Below are positions 48,568 to 57,851 of a stretch of DNA of 64,000 nt, piece after piece. The translations under genes and the position numbers were made by a program. The notes beneath the pieces are model-generated. The model searched no databases. It was not told the origin of the DNA and saw nothing but the letters and a program-made list of their open reading frames with translations. The number at the start of each line of letters is the position of its first letter. Within the stretch, counting starts at the first letter, position 1. The DNA is from Conservatibacter flavescens (GTDB lineage Bacteria; Pseudomonadota; Gammaproteobacteria; Enterobacterales; Pasteurellaceae): NCBI RefSeq assembly GCF_002795425.1, contig NZ_PHHA01000009.1, positions 43,833-107,832 of the forward strand, read 5' to 3'.

Positions 48568-49022
48568 GTCGAAAGACCAGCCCTGTCATCAAAGGGATTG
48601 AGATACAATTTCCGAGTTATCTTTCAGATTGTTGACTGTCGAAAGACCAGCCCTGTCATCAAAGGGATTGAGATATGATATCGCTCACCTCTTTAACTGA
48701 GCTGTGAGGTCGAAAGACCAGCCCTGTCATCAAAGGGATTGAGATATACCACCGATAAGGATAGGTGCAACTTCACGGAGTCGAAAGACCAGCCCTGTCA
48801 TCAAAGGGATTGAGACTGCTTTCTGTCTCTGATTAATCATGATTTGTGTCGAAAGACCAGCCCTGCCATCAAAGGGATTGAGACGTTGGATATAACAAAT
48901 CTGTTACAATGAAAGTCGAAAGACCAGCCCTGTCATCAAAGGGATTGAGACGCCATAAGGTTTTGGGTAGTTACAGTATATTTCATGTCGAAAGACCAGC
49001 CCTGCTACTAAAGGGATAGAAG
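48568..49022 (+). CRISPR. CRISPR array, 7 repeats and 6 spacers
   Basis: Repeats of 36 nt start at 48568, 48638, 48709, 48780, 48848, 48915 and 48987. The consensus begins GTCGAAAGACCAGCCCTG and ends CATCAAAGGGATTGAGA. It can form a GTC-GAAA-GAC hairpin and a CCCT/AGGG stem, and its end supplies an ATTGAGA-type 5' handle. Spacers are 31-36 nt. Repeat 5 has one substitution (GCCATC); repeat 7 is degenerate over its last third, marking the trailer end. Cas6 and the Csm complex in this locus are the expected partners. Confidence 0.98.
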
Positions 49023-49208
49023 AAATAGTTAAAAAATAAGCAAAGGTTAGCCGCTCATAAAATCCTGCCTATATTTGGTTTGATAATCCAAAGCAGAAAA
49101 ATAAAGCATTTTGACTGCCGTTTTCTCTCTCTACTTTCTCTAGGCTTCTCCCAAAAACAGAACAAGCTGAATTTGTTTTTTAAGGTAATTTTTACTTATT
49201 CTATCATG

Positions 49209-49240
49209 TAGTTTTTGTAAAATATATCAAACAAAAACTA
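49209..49240. promoter_or_regulatory. Inverted repeat before hipA, probable HipB operator
   Basis: Perfect 10-bp arms TAGTTTTTGT and ACAAAAACTA separated by 12 bp, ending 16 nt before the hipA ATG. The preceding 180 nt after the array show no gene. HipB proteins autoregulate through such repeats. Confidence 0.65.
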
Positions 49241-49256
49241 GCTTAAAAACAAAATT

Positions 49257-50588
49257 ATGCATGATATATCAATCAAAAAAAGTGTATTAACCTTACAAGT
49301 CTATATTGATTCTGTATGGCGTGATATGGCTGAACTTTACTTTAATAAAGATTATGAATTAGAAACAATGGAGTATTTAACTGATTACGTTGTGGATTTT
49401 TTTGAGCAAACTAACGCAAAAGCTATATCAATTAATTACCCAGTTAATGTGTTTATTGAAAATGCTGAACTGCTAATGACTACGCTCGGTGATATTATGC
49501 CTGCTGGTGCAAGTCGTCGTTATTGGTTAGAAGCACTTGATATTAAGCATCTACCGCTTTCTCATCAAAATTATTTGTTGTTAAAAAATGGTGCAATTTC
49601 ACCGATAGGAAATCTTCGAATTAAAGAATCAATACCTAAAATACAAAATGAACGTTATTTTTCACTGCAGGTAGTAAAAAATAGACAAAGTGATTTCTTA
49701 GAGTATGCTAATCAGACAGGTGCTATCGTAGGTGGAGCAACTGGTGCAGGAGGGGAGGCACCCAAGCTATTACTAAAGCGTCGAGATGAACAAGTCTGGA
49801 TTGATAATCTACAATTGGGGTTAGATTGTGATGTGGCTTATTTAGTAAAATATCCTCGAGGAAATTATTCAGATTTGGATTGTGATATTTTAAGAGCAGA
49901 ATATCATTATTATCATGAATTACATACACTCGGTTTTTCTACAATAGATATTGAATTGATGAAATTAGAAGAAGGCGAACGTTATCCATCTTTGTGGCTA
50001 CCTAGATTTGATATGAAATTCGAAAATGGAAAATGGAAGCGGTATGCAATGGAATCCGTTTATTCAATGCTTAAAAAATATGGTGGAAACCTTGATCATG
50101 AGCAGACTATCCGTCAATTACTCAATGTTATTTCAAATTCCCAATTTGCGAACCATTTCGATAGTCAACGTTTTGTGATTGAATGGGTAAAACGAGATTT
50201 ACTGAATATTGCTTTTGGAAATAGTGATAATCATGGTCGGAATACTGCATTTTTACGTGATGATAAACAGATTTGGTTATCACCTATCTATGATTTTGCA
50301 CCTATGCGAGCAGATCCAGAAGGTATTATTAGAACAGCCACATGGTCTAGGCGTGAAGAACCACCACAAGAATTAGCGGATGAATATCGTTTTGATAAAA
50401 TAGCGGATAGTTTAGCGGATCTTATTGAACCCAATGCATTGTTACAGGAATTAAAAATGCTTGCTAATCAACTTATAGATTTAAAATCTCGCCTTTCTAA
50501 ACGAGGAGTGCCAATCAGTATTTTAGATTTTCCTGCAATTGGCTTTGATTATTTACCCGAAAAATTACAGCGTTGGGGGTTAGTATGA
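49257..50588 (+). CDS. hipA: HipA-domain serine/threonine kinase toxin
   Basis: 443 residues. In E. coli, HipA phosphorylates glutamyl-tRNA synthetase and induces persistence; relatives hit other targets. The nucleotide loop is VGGATGAGGEAPKLLLKRRD, catalytic residues lie in AFGNSDNHGRNTAFL and the metal-binding Asp in SPIYDFAPM, so the kinase looks active. Unlike the usual hipB-hipA order, the regulator gene follows here and overlaps by 4 nt (ATGA). No clear ribosome-binding site precedes the ATG. Confidence 0.88.
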   Translation: MHDISIKKSVLTLQVYIDSVWRDMAELYFNKDYELETMEYLTDYVVDFFEQTNAKAISINYPVNVFIENAELLMTTLGDIMPAGASRRYWLEALDIKHLPLSHQNYLLLKNGAISPIGNLRIKESIPKIQNERYFSLQVVKNRQSDFLEYANQTGAIVGGATGAGGEAPKLLLKRRDEQVWIDNLQLGLDCDVAYLVKYPRGNYSDLDCDILRAEYHYYHELHTLGFSTIDIELMKLEEGERYPSLWLPRFDMKFENGKWKRYAMESVYSMLKKYGGNLDHEQTIRQLLNVISNSQFANHFDSQRFVIEWVKRDLLNIAFGNSDNHGRNTAFLRDDKQIWLSPIYDFAPMRADPEGIIRTATWSRREEPPQELADEYRFDKIADSLADLIEPNALLQELKMLANQLIDLKSRLSKRGVPISILDFPAIGFDYLPEKLQRWGLV

Positions 50589-50923
50589 CAATTCAGCGTA
50601 AAAATGCCTCTCTCAAACGACCAAAAATAAATGGTCTTGAACGAAAACTTATTCGTGAAAATCTTATAAGGCTGTTATTAACAGGAGAAATTAGCCAAGG
50701 ACAAGCATTACGCCGCCTACGAGTAGAAGCTTTGGGTATAAATCAGCAAGATTATCTGAAATTAGCAAAAGTGTCTCGACAAACACTTTCTAATATTGAA
50801 AATGATAAGGGAAACTACAGTATAGATACGATTAACCAAGTTTTTAAACCAATGGGCTTAAAGTTAGGGCTTGTACCAATTTCAAAAGAATTAATGACGA
50901 CTTTCCTTAAAGAGTCGCTTTAG
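50585..50923 (+). CDS. HipB-like helix-turn-helix antitoxin
   Basis: 112 residues starting MTIQRKNASLKRPK at the ATG overlapping the hipA stop; a TTG four codons earlier is less likely. An Xre-type HTH is visible: LKLAKVSRQTLSNIENDKGN, then SIDTINQVFKPMGLKLG. Cotranslation with hipA and the inverted repeat before hipA suggest that it binds both toxin and operator. The N-terminal half (ENLIRLLLTGEISQGQALRR) is longer than in E. coli HipB. Confidence 0.8.
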   Translation: MTIQRKNASLKRPKINGLERKLIRENLIRLLLTGEISQGQALRRLRVEALGINQQDYLKLAKVSRQTLSNIENDKGNYSIDTINQVFKPMGLKLGLVPISKELMTTFLKESL

Positions 50924-50970
50924 CGCTATTTCCCCAATACACAGCAAGCGGTTGGATTTAGACTAATCAC

Positions 50971-51816
50971 CTAAAGCAACGGCTTTAACAATTCAAATTG
51001 TGGTTTTTGGCTGAAATTTGATAGGGCTTGATAGCCTAAGGTTTGGCGAGCGAGATTATCATTCACCAATTCCACACATTTATCAATCAGCTGATCGTAA
51101 GGCACTGCGGCAATGCTGTTCAAGAAACGCGGGTCAATGGTTGTGGTTGGGTTAATTTCACTGACAATCGGCACGCCGTTATTCATTAAATATGAACAAC
51201 GTACCACCTCAAAAATCGATTGGGAAAACTGATGAATGTTAATCACCAATTTTGAACGAGCAATCCATTTATCACGCTCCTCGCCATACACACCAAATAG
51301 ATGTTTAACCTTTAAACCACGCTCTATTAAACCATTCAAAATATGACGACGGCGATCGTTGATACTCCCATAGGACAGCACATCAATATCTTGTAAAACA
51401 GGTTCGGCTTGTGAAGGACGATAAATGCGATTTAACTCTTTTTGATAGCCAAATTCAAACAGCTTGGCTTGCACACCGATAGACTGCCAAAACGCCAAAT
51501 TTTTCCCATTATAATCCCAAATTTCAAAGCGTTTACCTAGCTCCGCATACAGTTTCGTCCATTGCACAATGGCAGGCACGTTATCGTTGAGGTTAAGCTG
51601 TTCAAGGTTAAAGATAATCACATTATTTGGCAATTCTTTGGCTTTCTCGCCAAGCGTATGAGCAGCAAAGACAATGTTGATCGCATCGGTATAGATAGTG
51701 CGACTGCTGGTAAAAACCGTATAACCCAGCTCACGCAAGGCGTAACACAACAGTTCTTGTAGCTCATTAAAAACGCCGTCATAGAATGTTGTGATGTTGT
51801 ATTTTGTAGTGTGCAT
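50971..51816 (-). CDS. Glycosyltransferase family 1-like protein
   Basis: 281 residues. The C-terminal half resembles the nucleotide-sugar side of GT-B glycosyltransferases (VLSYGSINDRRRHILNGLIE, SKLVINIHQFSQSIFEVVRC, NGVPIVSEI). The N-terminal part (NIVFAAHTLGEKAKELPNNV) lacks a clear acceptor signature. It stands alone and points against the surrounding genes, convergent with hipB. Substrate unknown; capsule, LOS or protein glycosylation are all possible. Codon usage resembles the core rather than the AT-rich RM genes. Confidence 0.65.
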   Translation of the reverse strand: MHTTKYNITTFYDGVFNELQELLCYALRELGYTVFTSSRTIYTDAINIVFAAHTLGEKAKELPNNVIIFNLEQLNLNDNVPAIVQWTKLYAELGKRFEIWDYNGKNLAFWQSIGVQAKLFEFGYQKELNRIYRPSQAEPVLQDIDVLSYGSINDRRRHILNGLIERGLKVKHLFGVYGEERDKWIARSKLVINIHQFSQSIFEVVRCSYLMNNGVPIVSEINPTTTIDPRFLNSIAAVPYDQLIDKCVELVNDNLARQTLGYQALSNFSQKPQFELLKPLL

Positions 51817-51959
51817 AGTGTTGTTAGATTGCCAAATGTTCTGTGATAAAGCGAGGTCATTTTAACATAAATCTGCTTGCAGTATAATGAATTAAAAACT
51901 TGTAATATCGGGGGGTATTCAATAAACTATCTCTCTTAAATTGAATGATTTAGTTTAAA

Positions 51960-52328
51960 ATGCAAGCATACTCAAAATCGTTAAAGAATTTTTCACAAAA
52001 ATTACGTTGTGATCAAACCGATGCGGAACGTAAATTATGGCAACGGATAAATCGAGATCAACTATTAGGCTTCCGGTTTAATAGGCAAAAGCCCTTGTTA
52101 AATTACATTGTGGATTTTTATTGCTCGAAGGCGAAACTAATTATCGAACTTGACGGCAGTCAGCATTATGAACCTGATTATCAGGAAAAAGACCGCTTGC
52201 GTGATGTGGAATTAAATTCACTAGGTTTCACCGTAATGCGGTTTAGTAATGATGAAATATATTTTGAGATTGAAGCGGTTGTAGAGCAGATTTATCTGTT
52301 TTTAGAGCAAGTGAGAAAGGGCGAATAG
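51960..52328 (+). CDS. DUF559 domain endonuclease-like protein
   Basis: 122 residues with the Vsr-like fold: DAERKLWQRINRDQLLGFRF, then RQKPLLNYIVDFYCSKAKLI, LDGSQHYEPDYQEKDRLRDV and FTVMRFSNDEIYFEIEAVVE. The conserved Asp (VDFYC) and Glu/Asp (ELDGSQH) suit a PD-(D/E)XK-like nuclease. Function is unknown; such genes are common near mobile DNA. Its last third is duplicated 375 bp downstream as a fragment. Confidence 0.85.
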   Translation: MQAYSKSLKNFSQKLRCDQTDAERKLWQRINRDQLLGFRFNRQKPLLNYIVDFYCSKAKLIIELDGSQHYEPDYQEKDRLRDVELNSLGFTVMRFSNDEIYFEIEAVVEQIYLFLEQVRKGE

Positions 52329-52906
52329 GCTATTTTCTCCGTAATTTTCTACTGCCAAATCTCCCCTACCCCCTCTTTGCTAAAGAGGGGGATTGATCGA
52401 GCGTGCATTGAGTTCATCAAAAATTTTACGATATTTGGGAATAGCTTTGATTTTAAAATTTTCTCCGGGCTATTTCCCTCTTTAGCAAAGAGGGGGTAGG
52501 GGAGATTTGGCAGGAGTGATTTGCGAAGTGAGAGAGTAAATAAGCGGTCAGATTTCATAATAGCCTAGTACTCGTCCTGCGTGGGATTAAATTCGCTAGA
52601 TTCCACTATAATGCGGTTTAGTAATGATGAAATATATTTTGAGATTGAAGCGGTTGTAGAGCAGATTTATCTGTTTTTAGAGCGCGTGAGAAAGGGTGAA
52701 TAGGCTATTTTCTCCGTAATTTTCTACTTCCAAATCTCCCCTAACCCCTCTTTGCTAAAGAGGGGGATTGATCGAGCATGCATTGAGTTCATCAAAAATT
52801 TTACGATATTTGGGAATAGCTTTGATTTTAAAATTTTCTCCGGGCTATTCCCCTCTTTAGCAAAGAGGGGTTAGGGGAGATTTGGCAGGAGTGATTTGCG
52901 AAGTGA
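52208..52906. repeat. Tandem duplication (about 324 bp twice) carrying palindromic MITE-like elements
   Basis: Copy 1 (52208-52531) and copy 2 (52583-52906) are near-identical and separated by 51 bp. Each contains the 3' end of the DUF559 gene and then a 156-160-bp element with inverted ends of about 37 bp (TGCCAAATCTCCCCTACC...; first element 52353-52512, second about 52730-52887). The inverted ends include CCCTCTTTAGCAAAGAGGG. Such AAATCTCCCC repeats are widespread in Pasteurellaceae and other bacteria. No transposase is present. Confidence 0.85.
52583..52703 (+). pseudogene. DUF559 gene 3' fragment in the duplicated copy
   Basis: Forty codons matching the C-terminus of the intact DUF559 gene at 51960 (LNSLDSTIMRFSNDEIYFE... 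to VRKGE), without a start. A by-product of the tandem duplication. Confidence 0.8.
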
Positions 52907-52932
52907 TATAATAAGTATTATCGGGAGAATGA

Positions 52933-53157
52933 ATGGATAATAAAATCAATAATTACCGTGCTCCAATGGTAACTGCGATTGGTTTCTTAATCGGCATTAT
53001 TCTACTGATAATCGCATTATACCGTATTTTAAATAACCGTTTTCCTGAACACGATGAAGAGCATTATTATCATAATACCCTTAAAATCTTTATGCTTGGT
53101 ATAATTTGTTCTTTTATCGGAACACTATTAGCGATTTTTCAGCAAATCTTTTTTTAA
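52933..53157 (+). CDS. Hypothetical small membrane protein
   Basis: 74 residues with two predicted transmembrane helices (TAIGFLIGIILLIIALYRIL and IFMLGIICSFIGTLLAIF) joined by an acidic, His-rich loop (FPEHDEEHYYHN). GGGAG is placed 8 nt before the ATG. I do not recognise the family. It lies between the duplication and the glyS fragment, and was probably next to glyS before the restriction-modification genes arrived. Confidence 0.65.
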   Translation: MDNKINNYRAPMVTAIGFLIGIILLIIALYRILNNRFPEHDEEHYYHNTLKIFMLGIICSFIGTLLAIFQQIFF

Positions 53158-53213
53158 TTTACTTAAATTAGTGCTGCTGTAATATAATTTAGTAATAATT
53201 GAGAATAATTAAA

Positions 53214-53357
53214 ATGACCACACAAAACTTCCTCGCCGAGATCGGCACTGAAGAGTTACCATCGAAGGCTCTAAAAAAATTAGCGACAGCATTTGCACAA
53301 AATGTAGAAAATGAATTAACTCTAGAATGTTCAGCAATGAAAACAATACTTTATTGA
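53214..53357 (+). pseudogene. Duplicated 5' fragment of glyS
   Basis: The first 108 nt (53214-53321) match the start of intact glyS (55730-55837) at 103 of 108 positions, mostly silent changes, encoding [20 protein letters not shown] and 16 more residues. The frame then leaves glyS and ends after 11 unrelated codons. The fragment keeps a natural-looking upstream region, so the original glyS start was here and the restriction-modification pair now separates it from a restored gene. Confidence 0.92.
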
Positions 53358-53425
53358 AGTAGTGTAATAATATTCGTCAAAAATATTTCTAGCATTTATT
53401 AAAATAAAATAGACTTAGGTTTATT

Positions 53426-54817
53426 ATGTTAACAAAAGAATATATTTTAAAACTTAAAAAATCTAATCCTAGTGAACTGTCTAATTTAATTAATGATAAT
53501 TTTAATAATATCAAATCATTAATATTTATTTTAGAAAAATTAGGATTTTTGAATAAGCAGTTTGATCCTAATATTTTTATAGGGCTGATTTCACACCCAA
53601 ATGAGCAAATTAGAGTTTTAACTATAAAAAACTTAGGTAAAATTAATAATATTGCCCTTATTCCTACTTTTATGAATATAGTTGAAAATGATGAGAGTAG
53701 TTTAGTTAGAAGAGAAGCGATATCTTCTATAGGAAGAACACGAAATGAAAACTCTATTCTATTCTTATGTAATATTCTATTGGATAAAGATCCTAAAATT
53801 GTGGGACAGGCTATTAGAGCCCTTTTAGTATTTAAAGGAAATAAGGAAGTCGATGAAAAATTAAAGAAGTTATCTAATCATAAAAATGAAATGATAAAAT
53901 CAGTTATATATAAGGAATATTTTTCAAATAAAAAAACAAATAAAAGTATATTAAAACATACTGAAACTTATGATTTTCTAAAAAATGTAGTTGTAAATGG
54001 TGATGTGCAAGATATTTTAAAATTTGTTCCTGATGAGAGTATTCATTTAACTTTTACATCTCCACCTTATTATAATGCGAGAGATTATTCAATTTATTCT
54101 AGTTATGAGGACTATCTTGATTTTTTAGAGGATGTTTTTCTTGATACTTACCGAGTTACAAAAGAGGGTCGGTTTCTGGTTGTTAATACATCTCCAATCA
54201 TTATCCCTAGAATAAGTCGAGCTCACTCTAGCAAACGTTATCCTATACCATTTGATTTACATACTAGATTAGTAAATATTGGCTGGGAATTTATTGATGA
54301 TATTATTTGGTTAAAACCAGAATATAGTGTTAAAAATAGGATTGGTGGATTTCAACAGCACAGAAAGCCTCTTGCTTATAAACCTAATACAGTTACTGAA
54401 TATTTAATGGTATATCGTAAAAATACTGATAAACTACTAGATTGGAATATGAAGCAATATGATTATAATACAATTAATGAAAGTAAAGTCCAAGAAGGAT
54501 TTGAAACTACAAATGTATGGGAGATTAGCCCCAAATCAGATAAAGTGCACTCAGCTGTTTTTCCTATGGAGTTATGTAAAAGAGTCATTGAATATTACTC
54601 TTATAAAGGAGATCTAGTCTTCGATCCTTTTGCTGGAAGTGGCACCTTAGGAAGAACAGCTAAATTTTTAGATAGATATTTTTTTCTAACTGAAAAAGAA
54701 AAAAATTACTTTGAATATATGAAAACTTTTCAAGTAGAAACAGCACTGTTTGAAGAAAACAAAACAAAATTTATTTCATTAAATGAATTTAAAGGAATAG
54801 TTAATGAAAATAACTAA
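53426..54817 (+). CDS. DNA methyltransferase (beta class, probably N4-cytosine), with HEAT-like N-terminus
   Basis: 463 residues. The C-terminal two thirds are a beta-class methyltransferase: motif IV is TSPPYYNARDYS near residues 212-223 and SAM motif I is FDPFAGSGTLGRTAKF near residue 400. SPPY suits an N4-cytosine enzyme. The first 170 residues show HEAT-like helical repeats (GLISHPNEQIRVLTIKNLGK, EAISSIGRTRNENSILFLCN), unusual for this family. Strongly AT-rich compared with glyS. It overlaps the endonuclease gene by 14 nt. The partner nuclease suggests CfrBI-like specificity (CCWWGG), which is inference. Confidence 0.88.
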   Translation: MLTKEYILKLKKSNPSELSNLINDNFNNIKSLIFILEKLGFLNKQFDPNIFIGLISHPNEQIRVLTIKNLGKINNIALIPTFMNIVENDESSLVRREAISSIGRTRNENSILFLCNILLDKDPKIVGQAIRALLVFKGNKEVDEKLKKLSNHKNEMIKSVIYKEYFSNKKTNKSILKHTETYDFLKNVVVNGDVQDILKFVPDESIHLTFTSPPYYNARDYSIYSSYEDYLDFLEDVFLDTYRVTKEGRFLVVNTSPIIIPRISRAHSSKRYPIPFDLHTRLVNIGWEFIDDIIWLKPEYSVKNRIGGFQQHRKPLAYKPNTVTEYLMVYRKNTDKLLDWNMKQYDYNTINESKVQEGFETTNVWEISPKSDKVHSAVFPMELCKRVIEYYSYKGDLVFDPFAGSGTLGRTAKFLDRYFFLTEKEKNYFEYMKTFQVETALFEENKTKFISLNEFKGIVNENN

Positions 54818-55718
54818 TCAAGTCGTTAAAAATATTATTACTAGAGTTATACAATCTCAAGATTATAGAATTGAAATTGTTAATTTACTTAATGCCGAGT
54901 TTTTACAATTTTCTATTGATTTCTTTAAAAGAATTGTTGATGCTAAAATGTCTGCCAAAACTATTGATATGGAATGGTATAAACAAAATTTTTTAGCAGA
55001 AAATTTACCATCAAACGATATTATTATCCATTCTGGATTAAATAAAAAAACTATTAGTAATATGTATGGCTCTGCTAGAAAAAGTATTGTAATTGAGGCC
55101 TCAAATGAGCATTTTGACACATTATACAATAGCATTTGTCATTTAGTTGAGAATGAGCAAGAAAAAGTAGACTTAACGTTAACAATCAAATTTCAAGGTG
55201 TTAGTGTTGATTTAAGTATTAGTGAAAGTTTAATAGTCATTAATACATTAGCTGTAAAAAGAGCTGAGTTAAGAGGAGGACTATGGAGCACTGCGGGAAA
55301 ACGCGTTGAAAAGTACCTTGTTCTTACTTTATGCCATCTTTTCCAGATCCCTAGCGAATACTATGATAGCTCTAATTTTGTAAAAGATAGAGAAAAAAAT
55401 GTAGATAGAGAAGTGGATTTTTATTTTATTAAGGAAAATAAAAAGTATCTCTGTGAAGTAAAATTAATGGGAAAAGGTAATCCTGAAAGCGCAGATGCCA
55501 TTTTTGCTCGTAATACTAATATTTTTATTGCCGATACCTTATCTGAACAAAATAAAAATCAATGTAATCAATTAGGCATTTATTGGATTACATTAAGAGA
55601 GCCCAATGGCTATTTAAAATTTGAACAAATCTTGAGAGATTTATCTATTCCTTATACAAAGTATAAAGGATATTTGCAAGATGATTTAAACAAGATTTTA
55701 GATTTATTATTAGATTAG
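54804..55718 (+). CDS. CfrBI-family type II restriction endonuclease
   Basis: 304 residues. A PD-(D/E)XK core is visible in [20 protein letters not shown] followed by [11 protein letters not shown] (Asp...Glu-x-Lys). The preceding [20 protein letters not shown] resembles CfrBI-type endonucleases as I remember them. It is translated after the methyltransferase through a 14-nt overlap and ends 11 nt before the glyS ATG, so transcription of glyS may depend on this operon. Cognate site untested. Confidence 0.75.
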   Translation: MKITNQVVKNIITRVIQSQDYRIEIVNLLNAEFLQFSIDFFKRIVDAKMSAKTIDMEWYKQNFLAENLPSNDIIIHSGLNKKTISNMYGSARKSIVIEASNEHFDTLYNSICHLVENEQEKVDLTLTIKFQGVSVDLSISESLIVINTLAVKRAELRGGLWSTAGKRVEKYLVLTLCHLFQIPSEYYDSSNFVKDREKNVDREVDFYFIKENKKYLCEVKLMGKGNPESADAIFARNTNIFIADTLSEQNKNQCNQLGIYWITLREPNGYLKFEQILRDLSIPYTKYKGYLQDDLNKILDLLLD

Positions 55719-55729
55719 AAATGAAGACT

Positions 55730-57796
55730 ATGACCACACAAAACTTCCTCGCCGAGATCGGCACTGAAGAGTTGCCACCGAAGGCGCTCAAAAAATTAGC
55801 GACTGCATTTGCACAAAATGTAGAAAATGAATTAACTCAAGCAGGTTTAGCATTCGAGAAAGTCGAATGGTTTGCTGCCCCTCGCCGTTTGGCGGTGAAA
55901 GTGTTAGGTTTGGCAACCGCACAGCCGAGCAAAGAGATTGAAAAACGCGGCCCTGCGGTTTCTGCAGCGTTTGATGCAAAGGGCAAGCCGACCAAAGCGG
56001 CAGAAGGCTGGGCGAAAGGCTGTGGGATCACGGTCGAGCAAGCCGAACGCATTGCGACCGATAAAGGTGAATGGCTAGTACATCGTGCAGTGGTTGAGGG
56101 TAAGCCGACCAACGCCTTATTAGCGGATATTATTGCAACCGCACTCGCAAAATTACCTATTCCAAAACCAATGCGTTGGGCAGATAAAAGCGTCCAGTTT
56201 ATCCGCCCTGTTCATACCGTAACAATGTTGTTCGGTGATGAGTTGATCGCAGGTGAAATCTTAGGTGTGCAAAGTGCTAAGACCCTTCGTGGACACCGTT
56301 TCTTAGGCGAAAGTGAATTTGAAATCAGCCACGCTGACCAATATCCACAGCTTTTGGCGGAAAAAGGAATGGTAATTGCCGACTTCAACGAGCGTAAAGC
56401 GATTATTCTTGCAAAATCACAAGAAAAAGCGACCGCTTTAGGTGGGGTGGCAGATATTGAAGAGGACTTGCTAGAAGAAGTTACCTCTCTTGTGGAATAC
56501 CCGAATGTCTTAGCCGCAAAATTTGAAGAGCGTTTCCTTGAAGTACCCGCGGAAGCCTTGGTTTACACGATGAAAGGCGACCAAAAATACTTCCCGATCT
56601 ACGATAAAAACGGCAAATTATTACCGCACTTTATCTTTGTATCGAACATCAATCCAGCTGATCCAACGGCGATTATTGAGGGTAACGAAAAAGTGGTTCG
56701 CCCACGTTTAACCGATGCAGAATTTTTCTTTAAAACCGATTTAAAACAGAAATTGATCGACCGTTTACCTCGTTTGGAAACCGTGTTATTCCAACAACAG
56801 CTTGGTACATTAAAAGATAAAGTTGAGCGTATCGAAGCGTTAAGCGGTGCGATTGCAGCTCAAATCGGTGCAGACGAAGCGAAAGCGAAACGTGCGAGCT
56901 TGCTCTCAAAATGTGATTTAATGACCAATATGGTGTTTGAATTTACCGATACACAAGGGGTAATGGGAATGCATTACGCCCGTGCAGACGGTGAAGATGA
57001 AGAAGTCGCTGTAGCATTAAACGAACAATATATGCCACGTTTTGCAGGCGATGAATTACCGAAATCATTGGTTGCTTGCTCGGTGGCGTTGGCGGATAAA
57101 ATCGACACCCTCACAGGGATTTTTGGTATCGGTCAGCACCCGAAAGGCGATAAAGACCCCTTTGCTCTACGCCGTGCCGCACTAGGTGTATTGCGTATTA
57201 TTGTGGAGAAAAAGCTTCCGCTCGATTTGGTCAATTTAATCGAAAAATCGACCGCTCTTTTCGGAGATAAACTCACAAATACCAATGTAGTTGCAGATGT
57301 GGTGGACTTTATGCTCGGTCGTTTCCGTGCGTGGTATCAAGATGAAGGCATTGCGGTGGATGTGATCCAAGCGGTGCTGGCTCGCCGTCCAACACGTCCA
57401 TCAGACTTTGATGCGCGTGTGCGTGCCGTGGCACATTTCCGCACATTGGAAGCTGCCGAAGCCCTTGCCGCAGCCAATAAACGTGTTAGCAACATTCTGG
57501 CAAAAGCAGAGGGTGAAATCGGTGCGATTAACCTCACCGCTTGCGTAGAACCTGCGGAGAAAGCATTAGCCGAAGCGGTGTTAGCACTTGATAAAGCCGT
57601 GCAACCACTCTTTGCCCAAGGCGATTACCAAACCGCATTAGACAAACTCGCTAGCCTACGTCAGCCTGTTGATAACTTCTTCGACAATGTAATGGTGAAT
57701 GCGGACGATCCTGCTCTCAAAGCAAACCGTTTAGCAATTCTAAACCACTTACAAGGCTTATTCCTACAAGTGGCGGATATTTCGTTATTGCAATAA
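55730..57796 (+). CDS. glyS: Glycyl-tRNA synthetase beta subunit
   Basis: 688 residues. The beta subunit binds tRNA-Gly and is required for charging by the GlyQ subunit. I start it at [20 protein letters not shown], the conserved N-terminus; an ATG three codons earlier exists. Segments such as [31 protein letters not shown] and [18 protein letters not shown] [20 protein letters not shown] are intact. The ribosome-binding sequence is weak because the start now follows the endonuclease gene. One Hin-type uptake sequence lies inside (56633-56641). Confidence 0.98.
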   Translation: MTTQNFLAEIGTEELPPKALKKLATAFAQNVENELTQAGLAFEKVEWFAAPRRLAVKVLGLATAQPSKEIEKRGPAVSAAFDAKGKPTKAAEGWAKGCGITVEQAERIATDKGEWLVHRAVVEGKPTNALLADIIATALAKLPIPKPMRWADKSVQFIRPVHTVTMLFGDELIAGEILGVQSAKTLRGHRFLGESEFEISHADQYPQLLAEKGMVIADFNERKAIILAKSQEKATALGGVADIEEDLLEEVTSLVEYPNVLAAKFEERFLEVPAEALVYTMKGDQKYFPIYDKNGKLLPHFIFVSNINPADPTAIIEGNEKVVRPRLTDAEFFFKTDLKQKLIDRLPRLETVLFQQQLGTLKDKVERIEALSGAIAAQIGADEAKAKRASLLSKCDLMTNMVFEFTDTQGVMGMHYARADGEDEEVAVALNEQYMPRFAGDELPKSLVACSVALADKIDTLTGIFGIGQHPKGDKDPFALRRAALGVLRIIVEKKLPLDLVNLIEKSTALFGDKLTNTNVVADVVDFMLGRFRAWYQDEGIAVDVIQAVLARRPTRPSDFDARVRAVAHFRTLEAAEALAAANKRVSNILAKAEGEIGAINLTACVEPAEKALAEAVLALDKAVQPLFAQGDYQTALDKLASLRQPVDNFFDNVMVNADDPALKANRLAILNHLQGLFLQVADISLLQ

Positions 57797-57807
57797 TCAT
57801 TCATACT

Positions 57808-57830
57808 AAAGGCGAGTACCACTCGCCTTT
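57808..57830. terminator. Hairpin between convergent glyS and the AI-2E-family gene
   Basis: Ten-base-pair stem AAAGGCGAGT/ACTCGCCTTT with a 3-nt loop. It works in either direction by symmetry, although T-runs are short. Confidence 0.75.
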
Positions 57831-57851
57831 AACATTGAATAAATCTATTAA

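Noticed and set aside
52349..52558. Short coding frame inside the MITE-like repeat
   Set aside because: It is produced by the inverted-repeat sequence, which is duplicated and palindromic; not a gene.
32150..55720. Island as a prophage or integrative element with integrase and att sites
   Set aside because: No integrase, transposase, phage structural gene or tRNA junction is visible; only the glyS 5' repeat flanks part of it.
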